Assembly (NCBI GenBank): GCA_050049775.1
Contig: JASFVP010000003.1
Location: 1-64,000, forward strand
Source: JABDQZ01 sp050049775
GTDB taxonomy: Bacteria > Pseudomonadota > Gammaproteobacteria > Chromatiales > Chromatiaceae
Direction: 5' to 3'
DNA length: 64,000 nucleotides
A program made the translations under genes and the position numbers. Below, piece after piece: positions 52,651 through 62,306 of this stretch. The first letter of the stretch is position 1, and each line of letters begins with the position of its first letter. A model generated the notes under the pieces. The model worked only from the letters and a program-made list of their open reading frames with translations. It ran no database searches and had not been told where the DNA came from.

Positions 52651-53271
52651 TTACCTTCGAGTGGGAGTGACTTGCAGCTGACGTAGCTGTTCTTCCAGCT
52701 CTTCGATGCGCCGATCCCGTTCCTGTAGAAGCTTGTCTACATCCTCTCGTTCAATCCGCAGCGGAATGTGTTGTGGGCAGTTTTGATCCCAGGCCGCAAC
52801 AGTAAATACCAATAGCTGTTCCGCTCGTGCTCGATATTCATCCCGGTCGGGCATCAGTTGCGCCAGGAGTTCCGGTTGATCCTCAACCACTTTTGCGCTT
52901 CCCCAGAGTTTGATGCGGATACTGTTGACGTAATCGATCAGGAATATAAAAGCCTTGGGATTTTCAGCTAAATTTCCCTGGCTGATGTACTGCCTGTTTC
53001 CCTTGTAATCGGCAAACGCGAGGGTTTTCTTGTCGATGACCTTCAGAAAACCCGGAGGGCCGCCGCGATGCTGGATGTAAGGCTGGCCGATGGTATTGGC
53101 GGTCGCCAGAAAAAAACTTCTTTGTCTGGCCACAAAGTCAGCCAGGTCCGGTGTTATTTCAGTTTGCCAACTGCCGTTTTGCTCCATGCGGGCGTAACTA
53201 TCCCTGGAGCCCTTGCGGGACTGAATGGCTTTCACGCTTTCTGTAAAGGCAATATCGCTTGTGTAGGTCAA
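52651..53271 (-). CDS. Pyridoxamine 5'-phosphate oxidase-family FMN-binding protein
   Basis: A 206-residue split-barrel flavoprotein of the PNPOx-like superfamily. The FMN-binding barrel is seen in FVARQRSFFLATANTIGQPYIQHRGGPPGFLKVID segments and LAFADYKGNRQYISQGNL. A C-terminal coiled coil (DKLLQERDRRIEELEEQLRQL) may aid dimerisation. The substrate is unknown. It lies downstream of the AhpD-like gene on the same strand and may share its control. Confidence 0.82.
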   Translation of the reverse strand: MTYTSDIAFTESVKAIQSRKGSRDSYARMEQNGSWQTEITPDLADFVARQRSFFLATANTIGQPYIQHRGGPPGFLKVIDKKTLAFADYKGNRQYISQGNLAENPKAFIFLIDYVNSIRIKLWGSAKVVEDQPELLAQLMPDRDEYRARAEQLLVFTVAAWDQNCPQHIPLRIEREDVDKLLQERDRRIEELEEQLRQLQVTPTRR

Positions 53272-53329
53272 CCTTGCACCTCTTTATCTTTAAGCTAAAG
53301 GGTGGCGAAGACGCCACCCACATACGGGC

Positions 53330-53878
53330 CTAGGCCGCCAGTGTATCAACGGTCGGAAAGTCGATGTCGGTTCCCAGAACCAGGTTGATGTAGTTCGTGA
53401 GTGTGTTTACTGCAACATGGCCCACGATCTCTACGATCTCGGCATCGCTATAACCTGCGTCACGGACGGCTTGCAAATCACTCTCAGAAACCTTGCCACG
53501 ATGGTGAGCAATCCTGGCAGCGAAGCCAACGGCAATCGCGGCTTTTTCATCACCGGAGGTGCCACGACGATTGGCTTCAATTTCAGCGGTGCTTAGCCTG
53601 GCCAGATTGGTGCCAAGGTAGCTGTGTGCGGCGAGGCAGTAGCCGCAGTCATTGACCTCGGCAACGGCAAGGGCAATGCGCTCACGGGTCTGGGCATTCA
53701 ATGAGCCTTTCCCAAGTGCGCCGTTCAGGCCGAGGTAGCCTTCGAGGGTCTGCGGACTGTTGGCGATAATGCGAAACATATTGGGAACACTGCCCAGAAG
53801 GTTGTTGACTGCTTCAAGCGGTCCTCTGGAGGCTTCTGGTGCAGCATCAATGGATACGGGAGTAGGTATACGAGACAT
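53330..53878 (-). CDS. Carboxymuconolactone decarboxylase/AhpD-like protein
   Basis: A 182-residue peroxidase-related helical protein with the AhpD-type redox motif EVNDCGYCLAAH (two cysteines in CxxC and the following His). Such proteins reduce peroxides or act as disulfide reductants. It is divergent from a LysR regulator, the usual sign that the regulator controls it. Confidence 0.85.
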   Translation of the reverse strand: MSRIPTPVSIDAAPEASRGPLEAVNNLLGSVPNMFRIIANSPQTLEGYLGLNGALGKGSLNAQTRERIALAVAEVNDCGYCLAAHSYLGTNLARLSTAEIEANRRGTSGDEKAAIAVGFAARIAHHRGKVSESDLQAVRDAGYSDAEIVEIVGHVAVNTLTNYINLVLGTDIDFPTVDTLAA

Positions 53879-53956
53879 GGTTAGCTCCTAAGTGTTTTTG
53901 GGTTGGAGACCACAGCATACGAATAATCTAAACGTAAATAATTAGACTAAAATTAA

Positions 53957-53975
53957 ATTTACTATTACAGTAAAT
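53957..53975. promoter_or_regulatory. Palindrome between ahpD-like and lysR genes
   Basis: ATTTACTATTACAGTAAAT is an inverted repeat of seven bases with a five-base spacer, and it contains the T-N11-A layout of LysR operators. It lies in the divergent intergenic space 36 bases before the regulator start. It is the likely operator for autoregulation and for control of the AhpD-like gene. Confidence 0.65.
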
Positions 53976-54010
53976 GTAATAATAAATGCGATGGGAAAGT
54001 ACAGTATTCA

Positions 54011-54913
54011 ATGGATAAGCTTGAAGCGATGCGGGTTTTCGTCGAGGTTGCGGAATGTCGGAGTTTCGTCGAGGCCAGCCGCGAGCTTGACTTGTCGGCT
54101 CCCGCGGTAACCCGATCGATCGCCCAACTTGAGCGTGCTCTGGGTGTGCGCCTGTTCAACAGAACCACCCGTCATGTTCGCCTCACGGATTCGGGAGCTC
54201 GGTTTTTCGAAGACGCCAGGCGCATTCTGGAAGAAGTCGAACAGGCCGTGGCCACCGCGTCGGGAAGCTATGCCGAGCCCAAGGGTGTCTTATCCGTGAC
54301 CGCGCCAGTCCTGTTCGGGCAGAAACATGTAGTGCCTGTTTTGACGGAGTATTTGCAAGACAATCCATCTGTGACGGTGAGAGCGCTCTTCTATGATCGC
54401 GTCAGCAATATACTCGATGAGGGTCTGGATGTGGCTATCCGCATTGGCCACCTCAAGGACTCAAGTATCTATGCAACTCAGGTCGGGAACGTTCAGCGGG
54501 TGGTGTGCGCCTCTCCCTCCTATTTAAAACAACATGGCATGCCCAGGCACCCCTCCGACCTGACGGATCATGAAATTATCCAGGCCTCCACGGTTGAACC
54601 CTCGACGACGTGGCGGTTTGAATCAAAGGCTGGTAAGGAGACCGTTAAGGTTTCCCCACGCCTGCACTGCAGCCAGAATGGCGCTGCAATATCAGCCGTC
54701 AGGCAAGGGCTCGGGATCACCCGGCTGATGTCCTATCAGGTTGGCGAGGAATTTAAAAATGGTTCGTTGAAGCGCATACTGCGCGAATACGAACCCCAAC
54801 CACTTCCAGTCAATATCATTCATCTTGAGGGGCGGCAGGCCAACGCAAAGATCAGATCATTTATTGATCTGGCGGTCGATCGACTCAGAGCCAATCCCTA
54901 TATAGACCACTAA
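54011..54913 (+). CDS. LysR-family transcriptional regulator
   Basis: A 300-residue regulator: an N-terminal winged helix-turn-helix (1-60, EASRELDLSAPAVTRSIAQLE) and a C-terminal periplasmic-binding-like effector domain (about 88-295). It is closest to the CrgA/DsdC-like subgroup. The effector is unknown. It is divergent from the AhpD-like and flavoprotein genes, which are its probable targets. Confidence 0.9.
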   Translation: MDKLEAMRVFVEVAECRSFVEASRELDLSAPAVTRSIAQLERALGVRLFNRTTRHVRLTDSGARFFEDARRILEEVEQAVATASGSYAEPKGVLSVTAPVLFGQKHVVPVLTEYLQDNPSVTVRALFYDRVSNILDEGLDVAIRIGHLKDSSIYATQVGNVQRVVCASPSYLKQHGMPRHPSDLTDHEIIQASTVEPSTTWRFESKAGKETVKVSPRLHCSQNGAAISAVRQGLGITRLMSYQVGEEFKNGSLKRILREYEPQPLPVNIIHLEGRQANAKIRSFIDLAVDRLRANPYIDH

Positions 54914-55046
54914 TCCAGACGCTAATGTCGTTGCCCAAATGACTCCTGGTGTGATTTCGACAAAAGACCGCCTTGCGGTATGCTCGGCGGAAACCTGTCG
55001 CAACATGTGACACACTGAGCCGCATTACAGCTGCAAGCATGCTTTT

Positions 55047-56732
55047 TTAGTCAGGTGCATGGACGACAGGAAGGTCCTGGTCACTTTTCGTTCCATCCAG
55101 AAATATTGATACCCACTGCCTGACAGAACCACGGCCATGAATATCACCCACAAAAAACTCCGGTGGCGTAGCGGGGAGATCGCTCAGGGTTGCTCCATAA
55201 TGGCTTTTGACCCAGGTTGCTTTGTAACCGGCAAGGCTGATTAACGTCGGGAATATCTGAAAATGGCTGGTCTTGTCGTAACTGGCCATTTGAACCGCCT
55301 TGAATCTTTCCAGGACTGCAGCGTCGTTGGAGAAGACCATCATCGGTACCATACCTTCGAAGCGATTTGCCTGCGGTCTGCAGTGAGTAGCCAGTGTTCC
55401 ATCGTCGACGATATTTTGTCCATGATCACTGGTATAGATAATGACGTAACTCTGCAACTCCCCGGTTTCGGCCAACAAGCCTTTAAACCAGTCATCAACA
55501 CTCCAGCGTATTCCATTCATAAATGAGTTCAGGGATTTCTCTCTGTCATTCATCGGCTCACCCGGCTCAAGAGCAGGGCTGAAAATATCGTACTCTTCGG
55601 GGTAGCTCCTGAAGTATGGAAAATGAATGCCGTATTTATTCAACATGATAAAGGTCTTGCCAGGCTGTTTGAGAAGCTCGATTAACTTTTCACGAGCAAC
55701 TGTGTCGCTTTCATAGGCGGTTTCCTGACGCACTCGAATAATTTCATCCACAGAAGAAGCCTCGTGTGCATTCATGAAATTTTGGTAATTCGCCCATTCT
55801 TCAGCACTCTGGGCATCCAGGTAAACATTATGAAAGCCTGCCTTGCGGGTAAATTGCCAGATCGAAGGTTGCTTTAAGGTCATTTGCTGGTTGTCCGGGA
55901 TGTCCTCTTTCCTTGCACCTGTCCTGAGAATGAGATTGGAATAATGACTGCAGTTTGAAGCTGAAGCGGCCAAGCCAAAATTCACGATTCCGCTCTTCAG
56001 GGAATCCAAATAGGGTGTCGTGTCTTTTTCAAAGCCATTGATTCCGAGAATGTCCGCCCGGATGCTCTCATCCACGATCAGGATGATTTTCTCAACTTGT
56101 GCATCAAGTGGACTCTCGTAAGAAGCCTTGCTCCTCTCACCGTCGTAAACTTGGCTTTGGCTGGCATATACCAGCATTGACGGAATCCTGAAAAAGGAGG
56201 GGTACCGATCAAACTGGCCATGACTGTATTGCAGGCCAATAGGGGTGAGTATTACGGCGCTTATTGGTACGAAATAGAAATTTTTGGAGATGTTTAACTT
56301 TACAATGTCCGGCAAGCGTTCGACGAAAAGAATAACCGGGACAAGAATTAATAAAAAAGGTAGTGAGGCCAGGCCGAAATTTTCGACCACTTCCCAAAAC
56401 CACCACTGAAAATAACTCACGATCAGGACTGATTGCTGGAAATCCAGAGGCGAGTTTGCGGCACTGAAGGAACCGATATTAAAAAGAAAGAAGAACAGAA
56501 AAATCGGTAAGGTTATTTTTCGTAAAAGACTGCGCTTACTGAAAAATATTAAAAATGTTCCCAGCAGGGTCCAGCAGAACAAAATCAAAGACAGGAACAA
56601 CTCGATGATCCGGCCCTGATTCCACAGAAACCGAAACGGAGAAAAAAAGTCGGAGAACATGCCCAATTCCAGCAGCACCAGAATAGCAACCGATCCAACA
56701 GCGATTGTTTTTCTCAAATTAGAAGCTGACAT
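55047..56732 (-). CDS. Phosphoethanolamine transferase/sulfatase-family membrane enzyme
   Basis: A 561-residue inner-membrane enzyme of the alkaline phosphatase superfamily. Five membrane helices (about 9-170) precede a periplasmic domain that starts IILIVDESIRADILGINGFEKD (similar to EptA VVGETARAANF), with ASASNCSHYSN in the nucleophile region and TSDHGQNI near the end. EptA/CptA-type enzymes move phosphoethanolamine from phosphatidylethanolamine to lipid A or core sugars. The usual nucleophile Thr context is altered here, so the exact nucleophile and acceptor are uncertain. Confidence 0.78.
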   Translation of the reverse strand: MSASNLRKTIAVGSVAILVLLELGMFSDFFSPFRFLWNQGRIIELFLSLILFCWTLLGTFLIFFSKRSLLRKITLPIFLFFFLFNIGSFSAANSPLDFQQSVLIVSYFQWWFWEVVENFGLASLPFLLILVPVILFVERLPDIVKLNISKNFYFVPISAVILTPIGLQYSHGQFDRYPSFFRIPSMLVYASQSQVYDGERSKASYESPLDAQVEKIILIVDESIRADILGINGFEKDTTPYLDSLKSGIVNFGLAASASNCSHYSNLILRTGARKEDIPDNQQMTLKQPSIWQFTRKAGFHNVYLDAQSAEEWANYQNFMNAHEASSVDEIIRVRQETAYESDTVAREKLIELLKQPGKTFIMLNKYGIHFPYFRSYPEEYDIFSPALEPGEPMNDREKSLNSFMNGIRWSVDDWFKGLLAETGELQSYVIIYTSDHGQNIVDDGTLATHCRPQANRFEGMVPMMVFSNDAAVLERFKAVQMASYDKTSHFQIFPTLISLAGYKATWVKSHYGATLSDLPATPPEFFVGDIHGRGSVRQWVSIFLDGTKSDQDLPVVHAPD

Positions 56733-57106
56733 GTAAATTCACTGGCAAAGATGCTTTTGATGTATCGATCAAATGATTTTCCCAGAATTTATCGGTTATT
56801 GTCATTTCTATGTAGTTGTGCCGGCCGCCTGTTCTGCATGGTGATTTCAAAGGAAAGAGTGCCGAAGGATCACTTGCGATCGATCCGCAAGACGGTCAAT
56901 GCGCATAAAAAACATGTAGGCCAGGAAATCCATGAGGGCAGATAAAACTATGCCCAGCAATGTCACTGATGAAAAGCGCCGGTCAAACCGGGGCGATTCA
57001 ATTCAGGTAATTTCCAATGTGATGCGGGAACTACGCTATGCGGCTGCGATGCAGTGGAGGCGGGTTGGCGAAAGGGAGTCCTTTCCCGTTCGGGTGGCGA
57101 CGGCGG
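56733..57106. other. Gap between two minus-strand genes
   Basis: No convincing gene. Short open frames on the plus strand (56751-56945 and 56932-57117, 61-64 codons) have no recognised similarity and lack good start sites. The region should contain the promoter of the transferase on the minus strand, but I see no clear match. Confidence 0.4.
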
Positions 57107-57862
57107 TCAGCCCTTGAGGCGGTTACGTGTCAGCAACAGGCCGCCGAGGCCGAGCAGTAGCCAGGTGGCTGGCAGCGGCACAGAGCCGCTCGTGGGTATC
57201 GCTTCGAGATAGACGAACTGGCCGAAGGTCGCGTCATCGTCTGTCAGTATGATGCCACTCAACCTGGCTGTTGGCACGGGGCTGACGGTCAGGTCGGTAG
57301 CGTATCCGGCCGGGATCAGTGCGGTGATGCTGAGGCTGTCAAACCAGAACTCGGTGCCGGCGGCGATGTCCCACTCTGCCTTACCTAAATATTGATTGGG
57401 GTTGAAGATGTCGAAGGGCGGGCCGGTCATTGACATGAATGATGCCGGTGCCCCGATAGCATCACCGCCGAAGCCTGCGAAGCTGACCGTGGCAGGTGGA
57501 TTGATGGAGCCGGGTATCGTAAACGAGTTGCCGGCCTCGTATCGGGCCGAGAAGTAGCCGGCGACCGGAAAGCTGACGTGAAAACGCATGCCGAGCGGTG
57601 CGGTGAAGGTGAAGGTCAATTCTGTTTCGCCCAGGGTTGAAAAGTCCGTGTCCAGCTTGGGGGCCGCGTTGGTTCTGACGATTGCCGTATTCGTGTAGTA
57701 GTCGATGAGATCGGGGATAGCGGGAGAATAAGCGTTTTCCTGAATGTCCAGCGTTGCCTCGCGCACAACGCTTGCCTGCGCGAATGCGGGCAGCAGTAGC
57801 AACACGGTGACCAGCCAGGCGCTGGTTTGCGCGAGGCCAGGTTTTGAAAGAAATTTTTTCAT
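57107..57862 (-). CDS. PEP-CTERM-like (VPLPA type) secreted protein
   Basis: A 251-residue exported protein. The start is ATG 57862 (MKKFLSKPGLAQ), followed by a signal peptide ending FAQA; the open frame continues 58 codons upstream without likeness. The mature part is beta-rich. It ends VPLPATWLLLGLGGLLLT then RNRLKG, a variant exosortase/PEP-CTERM sorting tail. Function unknown; likely extracellular. Confidence 0.78.
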   Translation of the reverse strand: MKKFLSKPGLAQTSAWLVTVLLLLPAFAQASVVREATLDIQENAYSPAIPDLIDYYTNTAIVRTNAAPKLDTDFSTLGETELTFTFTAPLGMRFHVSFPVAGYFSARYEAGNSFTIPGSINPPATVSFAGFGGDAIGAPASFMSMTGPPFDIFNPNQYLGKAEWDIAAGTEFWFDSLSITALIPAGYATDLTVSPVPTARLSGIILTDDDATFGQFVYLEAIPTSGSVPLPATWLLLGLGGLLLTRNRLKG

Positions 57863-58326
57863 GATTAAAAACCTTTGTTGTTTGAATGTTATTGATGAAT
57901 GCATAGTTAAATTAAGTGACATGTAGACGATGGCAGGAGTGTCAATATCATATTTAATATCAATAAGATAAGTATCCTGATTCTGATTCCATCCCGCCGA
58001 TAGGCCAGTCAGCGCTATCTGCCGTCCATCGTCCACATATGCGTCTTGCGCAGAATGCTAGGGAATTGAAGTGGCACCGACTATCACAAATCCGCAAAAA
58101 ACGGTTATTTGGGAAAGAAACAATTTTTTACCGGATTACCGGCACGCCTGGATAACTACCTCCTGGCCCAAGGTGTGTGGCAATGGCACGGCCTGGCGGA
58201 TTCTCAGGACAGGACGGTTGCTGAGGAAGGAGTGACTATCAGGCTGGACAGCAGGCTCAATTGCACAATATGCGGGCTAAGCAGCAAATCTGGCAAATGT
58301 TAACGTGTTGGGCTTTGCCCCGTTCT
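57863..58326. other. Gap upstream of the VPLPA-type protein gene
   Basis: A 464-base stretch. The part next to the PEP-CTERM-like gene is AT-rich (about 57875-57970) and likely holds its promoter on the minus strand. An open frame at 58109-58303 (64 codons, two cysteines near the end) has no ribosome-binding site or recognised family, and I leave it out. Confidence 0.4.
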
Positions 58327-58800
58327 TTATAGATGCTTGTCGATGCCGTGCACCTTCAGCCCCCAGGCAAGCAGGTTTTCGACACGTTTGTTGGATTTGT
58401 TCAGACGGTCGACCACGGTTTTGTAGATTTCTTTCATGACCTCATAGCCGGTTTCAGGATGGGCATCCATGTATTGCTGAAGCTTGCCGGCATCGATGAC
58501 GACCAATTGACCATCGGTGGATGCGGAGACAGTTGCGGAACGGGGCAGGTCGTTAAACAGGCAGAATTCACCGAAAACCTGGCCGGGTTCCAGCGTGGAA
58601 AGGCCGGGACGTATCTGGCGTGCTTCCGCAAGATCGACATCGCAGGTGACAATCAGTGTGCCCTGTTCGATGAGATAGATGTGCTTGTCGGTATCGCCTT
58701 CCCGAATGATGACGTCATTGGTTTTAAAGGTCTGGCGATGCCAGTACTGCTGTTCCGGGAAATCTGCCTGGGTAATCAGTTGTGATAGAGAGCTGTACAT
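58327..58800 (-). CDS. Cyclic nucleotide-binding domain protein
   Basis: A 157-residue protein consisting of one cNMP-binding beta-roll (about 22-115, with EGDTDKHIYLIEQGTL and PGQVFGEFCLFNDLPRSATV, the phosphate-binding cassette) and a C-terminal helix, without a DNA-binding domain. It may act as a cyclic-nucleotide sensor for an unknown partner. The Arg in RSATV suggests real nucleotide binding. Confidence 0.85.
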   Translation of the reverse strand: MYSSLSQLITQADFPEQQYWHRQTFKTNDVIIREGDTDKHIYLIEQGTLIVTCDVDLAEARQIRPGLSTLEPGQVFGEFCLFNDLPRSATVSASTDGQLVVIDAGKLQQYMDAHPETGYEVMKEIYKTVVDRLNKSNKRVENLLAWGLKVHGIDKHL

Positions 58801-59229
58801 GAAATCTCCCGATGGATTTTATATTTTTCTGGCTGCCCACAAAGGCATTTTGATAATTTGGAAATATGAGTGGCTATAACAATGACTGCCATCATAAAAG
58901 TGATAATACCGAATTCCAGATTACCTGTTTGTTCATTCATTCGGCCACCGTAATATTTTTTATAATTATTTTTCATTACATTGACAAATATTACCACTGT
59001 AAATGTCGGTCCTGAGCGGGCTTTGATGCTTGTTTGCAACTGAATGTGGGTGTGGTTTTAGGGAAATTTCTTATCCGGTTTCGAAATTGTATAAACCGCT
59101 ACTGGGGACAGGATTCGCAATAGACCCGCAAAGACCTATGCTCAATTAGGCAACTTCGAGTTTGCCACCTCTCTCATCTAAACTTAAACTGGATTCAACA
59201 AATATAAGCATATTTCTGTCAGATCACCC
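58801..59229. other. Gap between cNMP-binding gene and Dlt-like operon
   Basis: An AT-rich intergenic stretch between divergent genes, so it must hold both promoters. A 54-codon minus-strand frame with a membrane-helix-like segment (FGIITFMMAVIVIATHI, about 58776-58937) overlaps the next start and is probably not real. I see no clear -35/-10 pair. Confidence 0.4.
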
Positions 59230-60813
59230 ATGAATTTAAATCCGGTCCAAGCCGTTTTTGAGCAATGCCAGTACACGCCGGATGCGCTGGCACTCTATGC
59301 CGATGGTATTGAACTGACATATGGCGAGTTGCTGCAACAGGTTCTACGACTGTCAGATGCGTTGCGCTCCAACAACATTGGCCACAAAAATCGGGTCGGT
59401 ATCCTGGCTTCGCGAAGTTTGATTGCGATCCAGGCGGTGTTCTCAGTGGCTTGGTGTGGCGCCACTTATGTGCCGTTGGGCACGCGCTGGCCTGAGGAAA
59501 GAATCAAAACAGTAAATGACCTGACCAGGCTGGATGCGATCGTGGTGGACCAGCGTGCTGTCAGCCTGATCTCGCCCGAAGTTCTTTCAGATATCAAGCT
59601 TGTTGTTGTCCCGGATCAAGAGGTTGCTTCTCTGCTGCCGGACTTGCCAACACAGGTGATACTGGCTCTGGAATCATTGCCTGGTCCTGGTGAAATCATG
59701 GCTCCAGCAAAGATGTCCGGCGACGATCTTGCTTACATCATTTTTACCTCGGGGACGACGGGTGTGCCCAAGGGGGTCATGGTCAATTGCGCATCGGTTG
59801 ATGTTTATCTCAGGGCACTTGGCGGACTCAAGGCGATGACGCCCGAGGACCGGGCCTCCCAATTCACGGAACTCAGTTTCGATCCTTCCCTCGGGGAAAT
59901 TTTTGTTCCCTTGACTGTTGGCGCGTCGCTGCATGTGGTGCCACCCTTGAATAGCATGTCGCCGGTTCGCTTCATCCGCGAACGGCAACTGAGCGTGTGG
60001 GGTTCGACTCCGGCAGCGATCGCCTGGATGCGCGATACCCGTGCGTTGCAACCCGGGGTACTGTCTTGTCTGCGTTACAGTTCTTTCGGTGGCGAGCCAC
60101 TGCCGCTCGAATCGGTCCTGACCTGGCAGGCGGCGGCACCCAACAGTGCCATCGACAATTTTTACGGGCCTACGGAGGCAACCGTGGACTGCGCGGCTCA
60201 GCGTGTGGACGCCGGCGCTGCACCTGTGGTTTCTCCCGATCGAGGTATTCTGGCCATCGGCGTGCCACACCCTGGTAGCGAACTTGCCATATTTGATCAG
60301 GACCGACACCGTATGCCAGCCGGGGAGATCGGTGAGCTCGCCATTGCTGGCGGCCAATTGGCAGTCGGCTATCTTGATGCCCCCGATCTCACGGCCAGGC
60401 GTTATCCCACAATTGACGGAAAGCGCTGGTTTCTTACCGGCGACCTGGCCTATCAAGACGAATCAGGGCTGTTTCATTACATGGGGCGGCAGGATAACCA
60501 GATAAAAATCCATGGCTACCGTGTTGAACTGGAGGACGTCGAAGCGCACTTGAGGGCTGTGGTCGGCGATAATCAGGTCGTTGCAGTCGCATGGCCTATA
60601 GCAGACGGTGTGGCTAAGGGGATCGTCGGCTTTGTTGCCAACAGCAGCATAAATACCAATCAGGTTCGTGAGGCATTGCGTAATCGGTTGCCTGCGTACA
60701 TGGTGCCTTCCAGAATCCATGCTTTGGAAGAATTGCCTCATACTGCTTCCGGGAAGGTGGATCGTAATGCACTGATCGTCCAGCTTGATTCCGCTAAGGG
60801 CAAGGGAAGCTGA
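59230..60813 (+). CDS. Amino acid adenylation enzyme (DltA/NRPS-like)
   Basis: A 527-residue AMP-binding enzyme. Core motifs are complete: FTSGTTGVPKGV (near 174-185), FYGPTEATVDC, the LTGDLAY and GRQDNQIKIHGYRVELEDVE segments, and the C-terminal catalytic lysine in PHTASGKVDRN. LSFDPSLGEIF resembles the amino-acid-binding A4 motif, so an amino acid is the likely substrate. By analogy to DltA it would activate it and load the carrier protein encoded two genes on. The next gene starts 5 bases after its stop. Confidence 0.86.
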   Translation: MNLNPVQAVFEQCQYTPDALALYADGIELTYGELLQQVLRLSDALRSNNIGHKNRVGILASRSLIAIQAVFSVAWCGATYVPLGTRWPEERIKTVNDLTRLDAIVVDQRAVSLISPEVLSDIKLVVVPDQEVASLLPDLPTQVILALESLPGPGEIMAPAKMSGDDLAYIIFTSGTTGVPKGVMVNCASVDVYLRALGGLKAMTPEDRASQFTELSFDPSLGEIFVPLTVGASLHVVPPLNSMSPVRFIRERQLSVWGSTPAAIAWMRDTRALQPGVLSCLRYSSFGGEPLPLESVLTWQAAAPNSAIDNFYGPTEATVDCAAQRVDAGAAPVVSPDRGILAIGVPHPGSELAIFDQDRHRMPAGEIGELAIAGGQLAVGYLDAPDLTARRYPTIDGKRWFLTGDLAYQDESGLFHYMGRQDNQIKIHGYRVELEDVEAHLRAVVGDNQVVAVAWPIADGVAKGIVGFVANSSINTNQVREALRNRLPAYMVPSRIHALEELPHTASGKVDRNALIVQLDSAKGKGS

Positions 60814-60818
60814 AGACG

Positions 60819-62306
60819 TTGAAAGAGACTCTTGTTACCACGCTGCGCCGCTACGGTATCCTGGAAGAGGGTCCGTTCAAATGGCGAATAATACCGCCTG
60901 TTGAAACCTATCCGAGAGTCGTGGCTTTTGCACAGACTTTCCCGGGGAAGCTGATACTGTTTGCGCTGTTCATGGCGCCAATGAAGATTCTCTCCGATCA
61001 TTTATGGTTGTGGATGACTCTGGCTGCAATACTGGTCTCATTTGCCGGTCGGTATCGCCATAGCGCAGCGCTTGTTTGTACTGCGGCTCTGCTTGTGCTT
61101 GATCCGGACTGGTTTGAATATGACGCTGTAAAGGATATTGCCCTTCAGGAGCAACTCATTGACTTCCTGCAACTGGGGTATATCCGGGCGTATACACTAT
61201 TGGCTTGTGTTCCTGTGGTGGTTGCGGTGTTATGGCTGGCACGGCGTTTCCGCTCCCATCCATTCGGTCAAAGGCCTGTGCTGATACAGCACTTTGTCTT
61301 TATATGCCTGCTCATCCTTGCCGCTTCCCCGTTGCTTCATGGAATTTCACTGGTATCACTGTGGAGCCTGATTGCCGTATTTGCTGCTTATTTCTGGTAT
61401 CTCAGCTATGCACTGATCAGTCAGCGCCAAAAGCAGCCGCCATCAATTTTGTTCCATCTTGCAACCTTCCACCCATTTTTTGGTTCAACAGCCACTCCGC
61501 TGGCCAAGGGAGCTTCGAACTGGCGTGACGTGGAAGCCCAAACGAGTGAGGAACTTGCAATTACGCAGTTAAAAGCAGTCAAACTTATCGTCTGGGCATT
61601 CATTCTCAAAGTAGTACTGTGGATATTTCGAAAAGTTGTTTATGAATTGCTTGGTGTTCCAACCCTGAAAACAGCGTTTGACCAGTTTCTGGACTTTGGC
61701 GTCACAACAGGGCCTATTGGGGCTGCCAGTATCCTGGCGAACTTTTTTGAGCAACTTTTGCTTGCTGCCGTGTGGGGACATGTCATTATCGCGACGGCTC
61801 GTCTCGCCGGATTTCGGCTATTGCGTAATACCTGGCGGCCACTGTCATCGCGGACAGTCGCCGAATTCTGGAATCGGTATTATTACTATTTCAAGGAAGT
61901 TCTGGTGCAGGTCTATTTTTATCCAACATACGTGCGTTATTTCAAACGTCATCTCCGGCTACGTATTGCCTTTGCCACTTTTATGGCAGCAGGAGTGGGA
62001 AACTGGTTCTTTCACTTCATGCTTGAAACACCGCGTATTGCCCACTTCGGTATTCTCGATACATTGATTTACATGCAGACTTATGCCTTTTACTGTGTGG
62101 TACTGGTTGCTGGCATCGTGATTTCACAGCTGCGTGGTTGGCGGCCGGATCCAAAATACGGGTGGTGGCGGAACAGTTTTATACCTGCATTGAATGTCAT
62201 GCTTTTCTATGGTTTTCTCTCGACATTTGATGGTCCACAGGGGCATGTGGCGCTGAAGGATCACTTTGCTTTTTTGTTTCAGATTATTTGGAGTGCAATG
62301 AAATGA
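60819..62306 (+). CDS. MBOAT-like membrane acyltransferase (DltB-like)
   Basis: A 495-residue membrane protein with about ten helices. The region FWNRYYYYFKEVLVQVYFYP and a histidine at 399 in GNWFFHFML parallel the catalytic zone of MBOAT O-acyltransferases such as DltB and AlgI, but similarity is distant. With a neighbouring adenylating enzyme and carrier protein, the likely role is transfer of the activated group across or onto the envelope. Its start is TTG 60819; its stop overlaps the carrier-protein ATG. Confidence 0.7.
   Translation: MKETLVTTLRRYGILEEGPFKWRIIPPVETYPRVVAFAQTFPGKLILFALFMAPMKILSDHLWLWMTLAAILVSFAGRYRHSAALVCTAALLVLDPDWFEYDAVKDIALQEQLIDFLQLGYIRAYTLLACVPVVVAVLWLARRFRSHPFGQRPVLIQHFVFICLLILAASPLLHGISLVSLWSLIAVFAAYFWYLSYALISQRQKQPPSILFHLATFHPFFGSTATPLAKGASNWRDVEAQTSEELAITQLKAVKLIVWAFILKVVLWIFRKVVYELLGVPTLKTAFDQFLDFGVTTGPIGAASILANFFEQLLLAAVWGHVIIATARLAGFRLLRNTWRPLSSRTVAEFWNRYYYYFKEVLVQVYFYPTYVRYFKRHLRLRIAFATFMAAGVGNWFFHFMLETPRIAHFGILDTLIYMQTYAFYCVVLVAGIVISQLRGWRPDPKYGWWRNSFIPALNVMLFYGFLSTFDGPQGHVALKDHFAFLFQIIWSAMK

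Noticed and set aside
58068..58100. TGGCAC sequence as a sigma-54 promoter for a PEP-CTERM gene
   Set aside because: The required -12 GC element is absent at the correct distance and the orientation does not face the gene.
58109..58303. Small plus-strand open frame of 64 codons
   Set aside because: No ribosome-binding site, no homology I recognise, and placed between two minus-strand genes.
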